Shown here in pieces: positions 25,706 to 38,700 of a stretch of DNA of 64,000 nt (within the stretch, counting starts at the first letter, position 1; every line of letters begins with the position of its first letter). The notes beneath the pieces were generated by a model, which saw only the letters and a list, made by a program, of their open reading frames with translations, did no database searches and was not told where the DNA came from. Origin of the DNA: Stenopsyche tienmushanensis (Eukaryota; Arthropoda; Insecta; Trichoptera; Stenopsychidae); contig WACJ01000274.1 in NCBI GenBank assembly GCA_008973525.1, positions 1,116,001-1,180,000 of the forward strand, in the 5' to 3' direction. A program made the position numbers and the translations under genes.

Positions 25706-25850
25706 CTTGGAAGCTTGGATTATTATGATCTTACTTGCGTTATTATCCTTGTTGTAGTTCCTCTCAAGTGACGCGGTGGAGATGTTCCATTTTTTGTGCA
25801 GATGTCGTAAAAACAATGTTTTTCGGCGTCACTCGCGAATTTTATATACA
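25706..25850 (-). promoter_or_regulatory. Candidate minus-strand TATA promoter, first exon and splice donor
   Basis: On the minus strand TATATAAAA lies at 25848-25840. About 110 nt after the expected start site comes CCAAG|GTAAGTG, with the exon ending at 25706 and GT at 25705-25704. The intervening segment is GC-richer and contains one short frame (ATGGAACATCTCCACCGC, then stop). This looks like a promoter with a mostly non-coding first exon, but no downstream minus-strand exon was recognised in the window. Confidence 0.35.
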
Positions 25851-25932
25851 AGTGTAGTCGGCGTTTCGTCAGAGCGTACGAATGAACTTGCGCGGGGGAG
25901 AGTGCATGGGGGGGGGGGTCCCAGGCGTTGAG

Positions 25933-26260
25933 GGTGCCGACAAGTCACAGAAAGAACTCAACGTATCACAGAAACGAATTATTTTCGCAAAGCGTATCGA
26001 GCGCCGAGTCGTTTTACCTCCGACTATCGGGAGAAGACTGAATGTTAAACTTTGACAATTATTGAAAGGTTTTTAAGTCCTTAATTTTATTACAGTTAAG
26101 CGTCGATTGGGAACGGCCCACTGGAGGTAGAGAAAAGAAAGGCACAAAAAATGCATTTCTTTGAATTTCGATGTTTGCCATAAGCCGCATGTTTAGGCGA
26201 TAACGAAGGATGAGATGTAATAAAATTTAGCATTATATTATAATGTTTCGCGTGTAATTT
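25933..26260. repeat. 328-bp direct repeat, left copy
   Basis: It starts GGTGCCGACAAGTCACAG and ends CGCGTGTAATTT. I found no difference from 26331-26658 by eye. A long poly-G run (about 25908-25918) lies just to the left. Confidence 0.95.
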
Positions 26261-26330
26261 TCGTTAGGACAAGATGAAACGGTCTTACTGATGAAGGGGG
26301 CCCTGTCGGAGGGCGCAGCCCCGGCGGTGA

Positions 26331-26658
26331 GGTGCCGACAAGTCACAGAAAGAACTCAACGTATCACAGAAACGAATTATTTTCGCAAAGCGTATCGAGC
26401 GCCGAGTCGTTTTACCTCCGACTATCGGGAGAAGACTGAATGTTAAACTTTGACAATTATTGAAAGGTTTTTAAGTCCTTAATTTTATTACAGTTAAGCG
26501 TCGATTGGGAACGGCCCACTGGAGGTAGAGAAAAGAAAGGCACAAAAAATGCATTTCTTTGAATTTCGATGTTTGCCATAAGCCGCATGTTTAGGCGATA
26601 ACGAAGGATGAGATGTAATAAAATTTAGCATTATATTATAATGTTTCGCGTGTAATTT
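26331..26658. repeat. 328-bp direct repeat, right copy
   Basis: It is an identical copy of 25933-26260 at an offset of 398 bp. The 70-bp spacer is GC-rich. The repeats lack TG...CA ends, so they do not look like LTRs. Confidence 0.95.
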
Positions 26659-28023
26659 AAATATAAACTAAAATATTTTTAAAATAAAAATAAATATAGC
26701 ATGCTCTATTAATTAATAAATTAATTAAAAGCTTTCAAATGCTATTCATAGATGGCAGTAGTATACTATTTGCTTTTAAATTTTCGCCATACATTTTGTA
26801 AGTAAACAAACATTGGCATTTAGGCAGTGGCTCTCAAACTGTGCTGATAAATTAAAAATGCAAATAATTTAAATAGCATTGATTATATTTTTTTAAAGAA
26901 ACAATCTATCATTTATCGTGGATCTTCTCTGCTCCCATTCATGCGACTCTTTGAAGCTTGCAACCGCGATATCGGTCATGATAGCTCATCAAAATCTAAA
27001 AAAACATCTCTGCTCCGAGTCTCTCCATTGTCAATTTAGGATAATAATGCGGTCGAGTGATTTAGAGAAATAGCTCTAAAACCACAACATCCACCAGGCG
27101 TGACCTGCTCAATGGAAGACTTCTTCATGGCATCAGGTCAAATAGAAACTTTCGTTTGTGTTCTGTTTACCATCAACGACACGCTCGAACGAATCATCAC
27201 TGAAAGATCAATTTCAATGGAATTTGATCAGTCTGCCAAAACATTTCCTATCATAAAAACTCTACCCTTAAAAACGTTGCCACATTAAAAAGGCGAATCT
27301 TCTCCTTGAGGAAGTCGTGCTCAAGTACTTTAGCTCGGAGATAACGATAAAATTAGAATCGGGCAATGAAACGCCCTTCAAAATTCAATATGAAAGTGCT
27401 ATCGAAACGAAGATTGATTGTTTAACCAGACAGCCCTCGGGCTCAAAAAAGGACACAACGAAATAAGGGCACTATTGATTTTTTTATTTGCCGAATTTCA
27501 AGCACAATTCAAAGATAATGGATATCCAAAGCACTGAATCGCTAAAAAGCAATACATTATCCGAAAATAGAATCGAATTTCCAACGAATGTGAGATAAAT
27601 TTCGCACCTGATATTGGTTATATCATGCCGGTAAGATTTTTTAAATTTGAAATACCACATCAATCTTTTGTGTCGGTCAACTATCCAATTTTGTTTATTG
27701 CCACACAAAACAAACGCATTAGCTAAGAATCAAATAAATCTTGCATTTCTGTCCCATCTAATGCATGGCTCTTTTAATTAACATTCCAAGTTTGCATACT
27801 TTTGAACTGAAAAATGCTTGAACAATAAATTTTATGCTTCATCTCGATCGTTATATAACATTAGCTGGATTTCTTTTTGTCTTTACCAAGGAAACAACTC
27901 TGGTCTTATCTTGAAGAATGAATTTTGTTTTGAATACCTTAAACATAAATATTGGATTGAAGCAAAAGTTTTTTAGTATTTTTTGTTTCAAAACTTTTAT
28001 AATATCAGTCAATTAGTTTCTTA
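26659..28023. other. No gene recognised
   Basis: AT-rich. A short frame at 27100-27288 has no recognised family. Confidence 0.6.
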
Positions 28024-28295
28024 TTGACCCTTTCAAACCGGAAAATGTTTCATAATGTTCAACTTGCATGGCTTTCTGTTGTTCAGCGTTTATTTCTGAA
28101 GGAGTAGATTTTGTAAAGGAGTGATGATACTCGACTAATGACGCCTCTCCAGAACAATCAAAGGGGAATAACAAAATTAGTCAGCAGTAAGAATGATGTG
28201 AGTATCATAATTATCAAAACAAACGCCTGCTCTCAAGACAACACGAACGAAAGCCATCTTATCCGACGATAGCGATTTTAGTTATTTTTATGACG
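28024..28295 (+). mobile_element. Family B copy (TTAA-type), partial
   Basis: TTGA (a decayed TTAA) is followed by CCCTTTCAAACCGG, matching the 4580 terminus. The body GAAGGAGTAGATTTTGTAAA and CAAGACAACACGAACGAAAG matches the copies at 4214 and 19857. Confidence 0.7.
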
Positions 28296-28351
28296 GTTAA
28301 AAGATTATTTTGAATGAATACAAATAATCGTGAAGGTCTGGTAATTTTGGG

Positions 28352-28450
28352 ACGTGCCCTATTCCGTGGCTCGTACGGCCTCTAGACCTGACACCATTGG
28401 AATTCTTTGTCTGAGGACGTGCAAAAGAATTAACGCAACAAAGGTGCCCA
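28352..28450 (+). pseudogene. Transposase catalytic fragment (Tc/mariner type)
   Basis: The frame from 28352 reads TCPIPWLVRPLDLTPLEFFV, stop, GRAKELTQ. This is the same PIPWLxRxxDLTPL block as at 22262-22363 but in a diverged copy, with a stop where W is expected. Confidence 0.7.
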
Positions 28451-30399
28451 ACGCCCTGTATAAATCGCATTGGGTTTTACCAGTTTCCAATATTTTAAAT
28501 TCAAATACGATCTATTTAAGATGGTTTTAAGCCCATGACTAATTTACGAAAAAATAGACATAATGGCTTCGAATCTGTGCCTTATTTTTTCGCAATGAAT
28601 TAAATCAACGCCCCCAAAATTATGATCTGAGTATCAGATGATGATGAGTATATCGTGGAATTTCATATCGTACCTTTTTTCGAGCCCTCATTATTGCATT
28701 TGTAAATTTTGCTCAAACAAAAATGAATACATTTTCATCAGCTGTTTGTGTATAGTGAATTTGGTAACACTTGGTCTGGCGCACTTATATAGATTTCATC
28801 GTCAAAAACATATATCTGATGTCGTGAAGCAAATACGCATTAACAAATTTAAAAGCGATTTAATCCTATTATGTTATTGTTATCGTTGATAAAAATATTA
28901 TAAAGTAATAATGCACATGTCTCTGATCATATCTATACGATCAATCGAAGTGATTCAAGTGCATTAAATAAGATTGCAAATTATATTTTGCACTATCTAT
29001 AGCGATATTTCACATCCTTTGATTTGATATATTAGATATTTTAGCTACAGTTGAATAGCGTAAAATTCAATACAACAGAAGCATGCAACGCTTTTGGACT
29101 CGATGTTATATTAGAGTTGATGCTTTCATTTTTCAATAATAGCTAATAATAAATGGCCGTCAACTATGGTATGGCTTCATTTAGAACCTTGTCCTTAATG
29201 TCGAAAGCAAAAGACCCAAGAAAGAAAATAAAGAAACCGAACTAAATACATTTTGATGCCCGTTGTAATTAACAAGTCGATGTTTTTTTTTTGGCGTGAC
29301 ATTCAAATTTATATCCAAGAATACTGCTAGTGGCATTTTCATGACAACGGAGCCGACACAGTCGAATGACGACAAAATGCGTGAGTGAAATCCCATTGTT
29401 TAACATTTCGAACATTCCACAATAACATCAATTTCATTGAAAGTCGCACTTTGATGGCACGAATTTAACGGAAGAATGGATGCATGCGCCCGCGCCAAAA
29501 GTGCATTGAATGTCGACGAATAGCAAAATCGATCATAAATGCGATTACCTCGTAAAGTGAAGGTGTTAAAAGATTGGATCCGAGAGGTAACTTGATGCTT
29601 CCATTGTTTTCAGCGAGGTATTCGTTAATTCGAGTGTTCTTTACAATTTGCTCTGAGCACTGTTGAGTTCCTGTGTTTGAAGAGGACGCAAAGGATGTCC
29701 TCGTTCAAACAATAATGATTGAGTTTGGATTCAATGAATTAAATGGGAAATTTGTAAGAAGAAGAAACGTCTTGGCATCAATAATACACGAGAAGACAAG
29801 CTCTAACTAATTAAAAATAATTATTAAAATCCATGAGCGCGCTTTTGTTGGATCGTAATAGTTAGAAATTATTCTTTAGAGTCTCTAAATTATCTTTAAA
29901 GGTCTTCTAAATATTATAATTACGAATTTATACGAATTAAGAGCAAACGCAATCGACATCTTAATTTAAAAAGGCATACCACCGATAAATTGGAGCAATG
30001 AACGGCCAATAAAAAACAAGAACTTACTCGGGTCGCCGAATTTTGGCTTTTTCTATGAATTTATCGCCAAAATAAAGACGCATAAACAGTTAATTTGTCA
30101 ATAATTAATTCTTAGAATATGAATATTTCGTAGAGTAGAATCAAAATTTTAAATTATAATAATGAATTTTAATAGCCATGGCTTTTTAAATTAGTAACAC
30201 ATAGTATGGCGCATTTTTGAGTTAAAATATTTAGCTATTACTATCTATATAATGGTTCTCATTAATTTGTTTTTTAATTTTTAAATAACTGATTAAAACA
30301 TCGCAGGATTCATACGACTTAGGACAATAGGGATCTTTCGGGAATTCAGGGTATTTTACTGTGTTACATACAAATTTTATAAATAAAACATAGACATTA
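28451..30399. other. No gene recognised
   Basis: AT-rich sequence without supported coding or repeat termini. Confidence 0.6.
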
Positions 30400-30610
30400 A
30401 ATGTAAATTCGTACCTCTGTCTGCTGCATTACAAAATTAAAACGTTTCAATCAGGAAAATTGCTAAAAAATATGAAAATCTACATCAAAGAGATGCAGTG
30501 TACCATTAGAAGACGCCTGAAGCCTGGGACTTTGATGAGCAGGAAAATACCGGACCGCCCAAAATCTATTAAGAATGCCGAGAATATCAATAAATGAATC
30601 TTAACATTGT
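30400..30610. repeat. Interspersed repeat C, copy 3 (diverged)
   Basis: It shares AGAAGACGCCTGAAGCCTGG and ACCGGACCGCCCAAAATCTA with the copies at 4010 and 9712, plus about 80 bp of looser upstream similarity. Confidence 0.65.
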
Positions 30611-30659
30611 TAACACAAGACTACACACAATATTTGTTCATTTCTTTGCGTAAACATAA

Positions 30660-30930
30660 ACAATAAACATCTGTGTCTTCAGTTTTATTAAAAAACGAAT
30701 AAATTTGTTGAAGCTTGAAATCGATAAATTTGGGTTATGGTTATCAATCGATACGATAGTTCGATGCACGAGTGTGTGATGAGGCGCAAGACACTCTTTC
30801 CGTCTCTGTCTCCGATTCACAGTCACTACAATCAACATGCAAGAATGCTCTTTCTGTATCACTCGAATCCGTTCACAGCATATGCGGGATTCCTCATCAA
30901 CCGGCATGTTGAGCATTTTGATAAACGTGC
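30660..30930 (-). repeat. Family H fragment
   Basis: On the minus strand it shares the AGAGCATTCTTG, GGAGACAGAGACGG and TCTTGCG words with 39530-39600 and 47620-47680. A 122-codon frame running through it into the Helitron head is not a gene. Confidence 0.55.
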
Positions 30931-30950
30931 CATATAAAGTAGTGTACATA

Positions 30951-31075
30951 TCTAATATATAAAAATTAATCTTTGTTTTTTCGTATTCAATGCGCTGCCA
31001 TACCATTCATCCGATTGCGATAAAACTTTATCAACTTACGGTTTACACTTGCGGGAATAACATAGAAATTCTGGA
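30951..31075 (+). mobile_element. Helitron head fragment
   Basis: It starts TCTAATATATAAAAATTAAT and runs through GCGCTGCCATACCATTCATC to AATAACATAG. No 3' CTAG end was identified. Confidence 0.65.
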
Positions 31076-32270
31076 TTTTAGAATTTTAATATCCATATTT
31101 AACTAAATCAAATTCTCGCTATTCTCTTGAAATATATTGGGATAAAATGCTTTAAGTCGATCAAATATATTGAACATGATTTTTGAAATGGTTTTAAGCA
31201 ATCTCTTTTATGAGATTATTGCCAACCATTTTACATGGTTTTTCATAGCGAATGCATATTTTTTAAATGTGATTTGAACCCAATATGATTGATTTATGAA
31301 TCCAACCGCTTAACTGCAAGGCTACATACAAGTCAACTTGACCGATGAATTTAAATTATTCTTATAAGAAGAATCTCGAAAGACAAATAAATATCATTGA
31401 GACATAACAAAATAGTCCTCGAAACACTTGTTCGGATGACTTTGTAGAGATGACGAGCAAAGGGATGACAATCAAGGGTTGACGAAAATGGCGCCTGATT
31501 AAAAGTTCTGCGCTGGTAATTGAGACACTCGCGGGCGGACGTAAACAAAACAAAGCACCACATACACGTTCGTTCTTGCGCCGTATATTTAAAAAGCACT
31601 AGAGAATTGTCAAATGCAATTTCCTCCCCTTTTTCTTGCTTCTTCCCTCGCATCTGACTCCTGCGGAACGACCGCATTGAATATATTTCGGGTGCGAGCG
31701 TAATTGTGTGCGTGCTTTCTTCATTGAATGTTTGGGGGATGATAACAGTCGTGCACCCTAGTAACGTACCCTATGCGTAAAAATGCATTATTTATTAATA
31801 CGGGGTCATGACGACATTCACATCAGAGTTTAACATTAATGACAAACGTTCACAACAAATAACGTTTTAAACAAACCTTTGAACGAATAAACAATGACAA
31901 TTTTAGCTAACATCGTACGCATGCTGCGAATTGGCAACGAACATCTTTGCGTTTATATGAACGTATCCTTTCGCGGGCAGGGCTAACGCTTATATTCTGC
32001 TAAAAGATGACGATTAAACACATTTATTCGAACGATGCTACTCTAAAATTTAGATTTTTAACTGCTATTGAAAAGATATTCAGATCATCAAAATGTCAAA
32101 CTCTGTATAATTCACGTTCAATTTTGTCATAATATTTATAATTCAATTTATTTAAATGAACAAATTTGTGAATTCGCAGTAACTTTCCAAGATTAGTTAC
32201 TATGTACGCAAAATAAAATATCTATGCAAATGTCATGCGGATTTGCTAACGCCGCATAAGATGTATATCA
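31076..32270. other. No gene recognised; upstream of Sep4
   Basis: A 108-codon minus-strand frame at 31351-31677 sits in a somewhat GC-richer patch. It has no recognised domain, and the stretch lies within 1 kb of the Sep4 promoter, so regulatory DNA is as likely. Confidence 0.5.
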
Positions 32271-32750
32271 AAGTCAAATAAAAAGATAAGATACTCTCTT
32301 CGTATTACAAATAAGAGTCGTTGTGCTGTTGAGTGAATATATATTGAACGCGGGTTGTAGCGAAGGTTCAACGTTGTGTCGAGGTGAACGCCCAATATCG
32401 ATCCACCCCCAATCTCTTGGGGAGAAATGGCTCCGCGCAGACTGCACACGTCCCGGACCACACTAGGTCGAGCTGCTCCAATTTGAAGCGTCGAAAGCTC
32501 CCCGAAAGCAGGCATGAGCTCATAGCTCGATTCGCCAGGAGCAGAATACACGGGAGACACGGGAGAAACGAGAAACGCGGGAGACACGGGACCATCCCGG
32601 CTGCCATCGACCGATCGGGGAGGCGCTATTGTGAATGTTCTGTTCCAGTTATCCGGCAAAATTGCATGTTTCCAATCAACGGTGTCGCCTCTGTGCATTT
32701 ATGATATAGCTAGTGTTTTTTGTGGTCGCGGCACGAAGGATTATAGCAAA
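32271..32750 (+). promoter_or_regulatory. Sep4: Probable Sep4 promoter and 5' untranslated region
   Basis: The stretch from about 32340 to 32640 is much richer in G, C and CpG than its surroundings, and leads directly to the Sep4 start. ATAAAAAG at 32278 is TATA-like, but no clear initiator can be fixed. Several ATGs precede the Sep4 ATG (for example near 32426 and 32666), so a transcript starting far upstream would carry short upstream frames. A short imperfect tandem repeat of GGGAGACACGG-like units lies at about 32551-32592. Long open frames on both strands here look like by-products of base composition. Confidence 0.5.
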
Positions 32751-32760
32751 ATGTCCATCG
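32751..32760 (+). CDS. Sep4: Sep4 coding exon 1 (10 nt)
   Basis: The exon is ATGTCCATCG, preceded by AGCAAA (a good insect start context) and followed by the consensus donor GTGAGT at 32761. It encodes Met-Ser-Ile plus one base; the split codon G|AC becomes Asp with exon 2, giving [15 protein letters not shown] chose it because phase, start context and donor all fit and exon 2 itself has no in-frame ATG before residue 21. An unseen alternative first exon elsewhere in intron 1 or upstream remains possible. Confidence 0.7.
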
Positions 32761-35700
32761 GTGAGTTATCAAATTTACATTTTTATCAATCTTCCCCCCT
32801 TATTTATTTATTTTCCTATTCGGCCGCCGACCCGCCACCCCTTCGTGTCGTCACGCATCGCCACGTGATGCTCGAAAATACTATGCTAGTTTTGAATTAC
32901 CGACTTTTTTCATAATTCGGACCCCATTCCCGATAACGCGCATGTCTCCCAATTTATAATCTAATCCGATGCTTTCGTTTTCTGACCTTTCGCATCAATT
33001 ATGTACCTCATGATTATGATGACTTTATCGGTCGACGTTGATCGATAATTCATTGTGCGTAACGTGTACGAGGTAATTTAGAATGTTGCCGTGCGTTTGA
33101 CCTTTCATTAATAAATACGCCAATGGAAAAAAAATCAACGTCCCGTGCCAATGGAAACTGCAATAATTTAATTTTAAAAACCGAATAAAAATTAATCAAG
33201 TACAACCGCAAAAGGGCGGGGCTACATCTCCGAATGTCTTTTTCCCCATTAATTTAACGATGCCAGATTAAAAATACATACGCAATCAGGCTAATTAACA
33301 CATTCTAGTAATATTTATATTCAGATACATCTATAGGAAGTCCCGTGATTTAGAGGGTTTGAAATTTAAATATGTCGAGTTCGACTGTAAGAAGGTGCGG
33401 TTGGCGACCACATTTTAAAAAACATATAAATACACTATAAAAGCGACCAGAAAAATACAATTAAAATATATATATATATGTATTTCAATATCATATATAA
33501 TTAATTAAACATTAATTAGCGTTTAATAGGTTAAAAAATTCTGTGAATAACCAATTGTAATTAAATTAGCATTTATTAATCCGAAAGATGTTTTTATGAA
33601 CATTAATAATTTGTATTACTTCGCTAGGACTCAAATATTCGGTTGCTGCATAAGTCTTGCACATACGAGGCTCGTAGAATTTTAATAAAAATGTTTTAAT
33701 ATACGAATAGGGCGTTGTCTAAGCGTGCATAAAAATGGATTTAAATAGAAAGAACATAATTAAAATCACTTACTACAAGCATAATTGTAACACTATCACG
33801 GTTATAGCGAGCAATAATACTTACTAACTACCTCTATTAATATAAAATGCAAGTATTGATACTATCAATTTGAACATTTTAAAGCCTCTCTTTGATTCAC
33901 TATACATATTTGTAATCATTTTTATAATAAAATTTTGAAAAAAATGTGAATAAAAAGCATTTATAACGGTTATAACAAGTATAGCAAAATTATAATCAAT
34001 TGGTAATTTGATTTAAAATATTTGTGTATGGAAAATGACTCAATCTGCCATTCGTATTGTTAATTCAATTGCTCAATGGCGTTCGTGGAATTGGTCGATG
34101 GCGTTCACCACCGTTAAAAGTATTGCAAATAAAAATATGTTTTTTTGAATGTATTGTGTTTGCTTTATAAATCCCCTGATAAACGATATGAATGTTGAAT
34201 AGATCATTGTGATAACTGGATGCATGATTCTATAACAAGCCATGCTGAATAAATAGAGTGTTCGAACGACATCCACTTGGGAACGTCGTTAGAATCGTCA
34301 GTAAAGATGGAATAAAAAATAAGTTAAAGGAAGAAAATTGAAGGGCGATAAGGATGACAAGGATAAACGCCATGGGAATCGAGACGGATTGTTCGTTAGT
34401 ATCAATTGTCAGAAATATCAACATCACAATGAGATCAGAATAACCCATATAATGCGGTCAATGACATGTTTATACTGCTAGATCACGAGAGGATCTCGTT
34501 AAGTGATGTTAATTTATTTTTTTCGAAAATCCAACTGCATCGGTACGGCATCGTTGATGTTTGGACAGTGTGATTCGTTTCACTTTCGAATTGCTATACA
34601 CACATTTGCACGGTCCGAGATCTGAGAGTGCACATTTTTCAACGAATGATCTTTCATTTTGAATTGACAGAGCTGTTGATCCCGAGGGTTAACGGACTGT
34701 CCGAGACGGACAAAAACGTGAAAGGGGTCGATAGGGGTTCAATGGGCCGTCGAAGACTTTCGCATTTGGTTTTGAACGCGAGCCAAGAATCGTATACTAC
34801 ATGATATTTCGGATAGAGAATTCTATATTATTTCAACGTCGTTGATTCCATATAAAATCACACATTGATGCATTTTAAGCCGAATATATTTATTAAAATC
34901 AATATCAGACTTTAAATGGTGCTGAAGAATTCTAATCATTTTTAATTCACATGTTATTAAATAAAAAAGGGGATACTTTCACTTGATTAAAGTGAAACTT
35001 CCTGCTTGCTTTTATTTGCATTGTTTTTTTTAAATTCTAAGATGAAACTGTGTTTGTGTACTATATAATAAAATAGGCTTGCTAATGGTGTAGTGGTTGC
35101 TTTATACCACGTATCCTTGCACATAGCGTCTCTGTATTGTATTTTGACCAACTGCTGGTTAGAGTTTCACTTTCAGTAACGTTTAAGCCTATTCGCTCTA
35201 GCGCTCCTATGCCAGTTTCATTCCAAAAATATTACATATTCGATTTATTAAATATGAAATATTTAATATTTCCATCGCTATCATTAAGCTGATATCCTTC
35301 TATGGGATGATTGACCATTTTCACATGATTTTCATTGCATATTTTGCAACTCACTCTTAATCCTCTCCTACGAGATATATTCAGAAAATAAGTGTACTGT
35401 GACCATAACGGGCTGTAGTATTTTGTTTTTTAAGAGTTGGCAACACTGAGAGGTAGAAGGAGATATCCTGACAGAGCGAGCATCGCAGCAATACGTTAGT
35501 ACGTAAACTTATATTGTAATTTCCAGTTACGTGAAAGATGTCGGTAAGAAATCTCCTCAAGTGCGATACTTGAAATTACTTAAATTGGAAGATCTTATCA
35601 GGGCCGTATCAAATGGGTGGCAAAACAGGCACCCGCCACGGGCGCAACTGGGTTTGGGGCACAAAACGCAGAACACCGACCCAGTCGAGTGTTGCTTGTA

Positions 35701-38700
35701 CATGGTTTTTATTTTACTTGACCATTCTACTATACATGAATCAATACTGATTGACTCTGTCCGTTTTTGTAATAAGTTGTCTAATCCCTCTTTTCTTAAC
35801 ATTGGGCCGACCCAGCCGGCATAAGCTCGCAATAAATCTAAACAAATTCACTTTTTAATAAGGGCTAGTAATCGTTCTGTAGACATATTTGGGTATGGTG
35901 TCCAACCGCGAGGGGCTCATTCGTAATGTCAGCGGTCCGAAGAGCGGACTGGATGGACACACAGACCTTGTGGCCGCTCCGTCCTCTTTTATGGATGATT
36001 TTTGCAGTATTTTGGAGATAAATGCTTATCCGGAGCCTTGTTTGCACTGTAGAATCATGGAGCCCCCCTCAGAGGCTCAAAACAAAATTTAGCTAGTTTT
36101 TCCTTCTTCTTCTTGAGGGTCTTGAAACTTGATGTTTATAAGACAGAAACTTCATGGCCTTAGGGTTTTGGAACCGAAAAGGCATCATTTTGATCGAAAT
36201 TCTGCCTCAGGAGGAGTCCATCAAAGCACAACGTTATTTTCACCTCCCTGAAAAAACATATGGGTGGAATTAAATTTTGAACCGACGAGCAGGTACAGAA
36301 AAAGGTTTTGAAGTGGAGGAAGGAGCTAGATCACGATTATGTAGAAAAATAGTCAACAAGTGTATCAACAATATCCTGTTTATTTTTCAAATACTCTTTT
36401 TTTTTAAAAAAAAAACATAAAAATCTAATACACTTACTTTCTGAATATATCTCGTTTTTAAATCATCATCGTCAAAGGACAATGGTACTTTAATATGCAT
36501 TCATGGGAAAGGTTTACATTCATAATATCTGTATTTTACTTCTATATTGATAGATCGAGCGATTTTAAAGACTGGGTGGCTTCCTTTCTTATCTAACCGT
36601 ATGTGGAAGGCAATAGGAACATATCCCATACAAATCTTCAATTCCTAAGATTTTATTTTCATCCATTACACAACAAATATATTCTGTACTCTGAATAGCC
36701 TTTTAATCTTTTTTAGGATGAGCTTGTTTTAGCGCATGCGCATATTTGATTTCAATAAACAAACAATACACACACAGAACAATTGAAACAGCACATGATT
36801 AAGCACCTGCAAAGAATAAGGAATGTCTCGGTAGTCCATAACAATAATAAAAAGTATTACAACATCGTTGACACTGGTGCATATGTTTCATAATTCTATC
36901 CAATGTGGACAATGGCTGCCAAACAATGGGAATCGTCGGCAACACCAATTAAATGCTCCAAAAGTCAAACCATCATGAATTATGAATGCAGACGATGCAT
37001 CAGTCTTCGTTCTATGTCCTCGAATCCCACATTGTTACCAGCTCTGGATATTTGATACTCAAAAATGTGATACGCGACGGCAGCCGTTCCGAAACACTTC
37101 CAATAGGGACACTTTCTTTCTAAAAATATATAGATCTTGATCATCGCGTAGACAGTGCTAGAGCTCATGAGAAGACGTTGAATTTCTTCAATATTTATTA
37201 CCGAAATGCATCACATTATCCCATAAATAAATTCACAGTACATACATCAATGCATTCGAGAATCTATCAAATGCATCAAGAGTCATGGGCTCGAAATACG
37301 AACTCAGATATGCGCTTGCTTGTAAATATTTGCCATATGACACACACGAACTTGATTTCATGTATGAATTGTCAGTCGATAAAACAGCATACCGCAAACA
37401 TTAACGTGATGTGTTCCAAACCGTGACTAATCCACTCGGTCGCCAATTTCCAGCATCATTTTAGCAATGAGTCAATCAATTTAATTGAGTTGCTGATTGA
37501 ATCACACGTATGTGAGGATCTAAAAATGTTTCAGGTATTAAATATTATAGAATATAGAATTCAAAACATGCTAAATTTTTGCTAATGATATCAATGCACT
37601 AAGTAAAAAAGATGAATTCAAATTATTTAAATCAATATTTACACTTGATTCGATTGGTGGACAGTACACTTTTATGTAAAAGCAAAAGTGAAGAGATATG
37701 ACAAAATACAAGAAAACAGTGCTTGGAAAAGCATCACATATTGGTTGAAAATTTGGACATGAGAGAGCTGTGCGCAAGACAGGTGACGCGTTTGCTCACA
37801 ATGTTTTGCATCAGTTCAGAATGAAACATAGGTCCATAATTTCACATCTGGGACAAAGGAACATGGGAACCCTCTACTGACTCGGGCTGTTTATTGGTCT
37901 CGCTATTCGGGACTATACCAGCCCGCTCAACAAAATGCACAGCAAGGTGCAAAACCCAAATTGAATATACATATCCGCAAGGACACGCTCGTTCTCAACT
38001 TCGAGTAGTCACTTGCACTCTGAGCGCGGGGAGAAACTAACCAGATTTTATTACTTAAAACTAAAAGGATTCCGTGATCGTACAGATCAAGGAAGATCCC
38101 GAAAATGCCGCAAAAAACCCTAAAAGAGAACGGAGTGACCACAAGGTCTGTGTATCCAACCGGTCCGCTTTTCGGACCGCTGACATGACGAATGAACGCC
38201 TCGCGATCTGACGTCATACCCGAACACGTCTACAGAACGATTACGAACTCTCATTATAAAACGAAGCTGTCCGAAGAATACTGATCGGGTGGGTTGCTTA
38301 AATTTTACAATCGGTCGAAAATATTGTTGCCTTTATTTTTTGCGGGCTTATGCTGACTGGGTCGGATCAATGTTAAGAAAAGAGGGATTAGACAACTTAG
38401 TTTATATTATAAAAACGGACAGAGTCAATCAGTGTTGATTCGTGTGAAGTAGAATGATCAAGTAAAATAAAAATCATGTGCAACTCTAGCTTGTCGTCAT
38501 CGGAAAGTCTCGCAACTTAGATTTTGTCTATCTGACATCGAAAATAAATATCGTGAAGATCAACCCCTATTAACTTTATATCTTTTTCTGATCATTTTCC
38601 ACTTTTCAGCGCCTCTTCTCTGGTCCGTTAATAAATGCACCAAGTGGACCATTCGATTATAAAGTGGAAGCATGAGAATAAGTACATTTCGAAGGGAAAA

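Noticed and set aside
25933..26658. The 328-bp direct repeats as LTRs of a tiny retrotransposon
   Set aside because: There are no TG...CA ends, no primer-binding site and only a 70-bp spacer, so a tandem duplication fits better.
30638..31006. A 122-codon minus-strand frame
   Set aside because: It runs across a family H fragment and a Helitron head, so it is a fusion of two repeats by chance.
32246..32698. A 150-codon minus-strand frame and a 106-codon plus-strand frame at the Sep4 promoter
   Set aside because: The two overlap on opposite strands in a GC-rich CpG patch, show no domain, and the plus-strand one has no ATG at its start. Base composition explains both.
37927..38217. A 96-codon minus-strand frame, with similar frames at 17627, 35889, 55770 and 58734
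   Set aside because: All are different readings of the family A repeat on either strand; none is conserved as protein.
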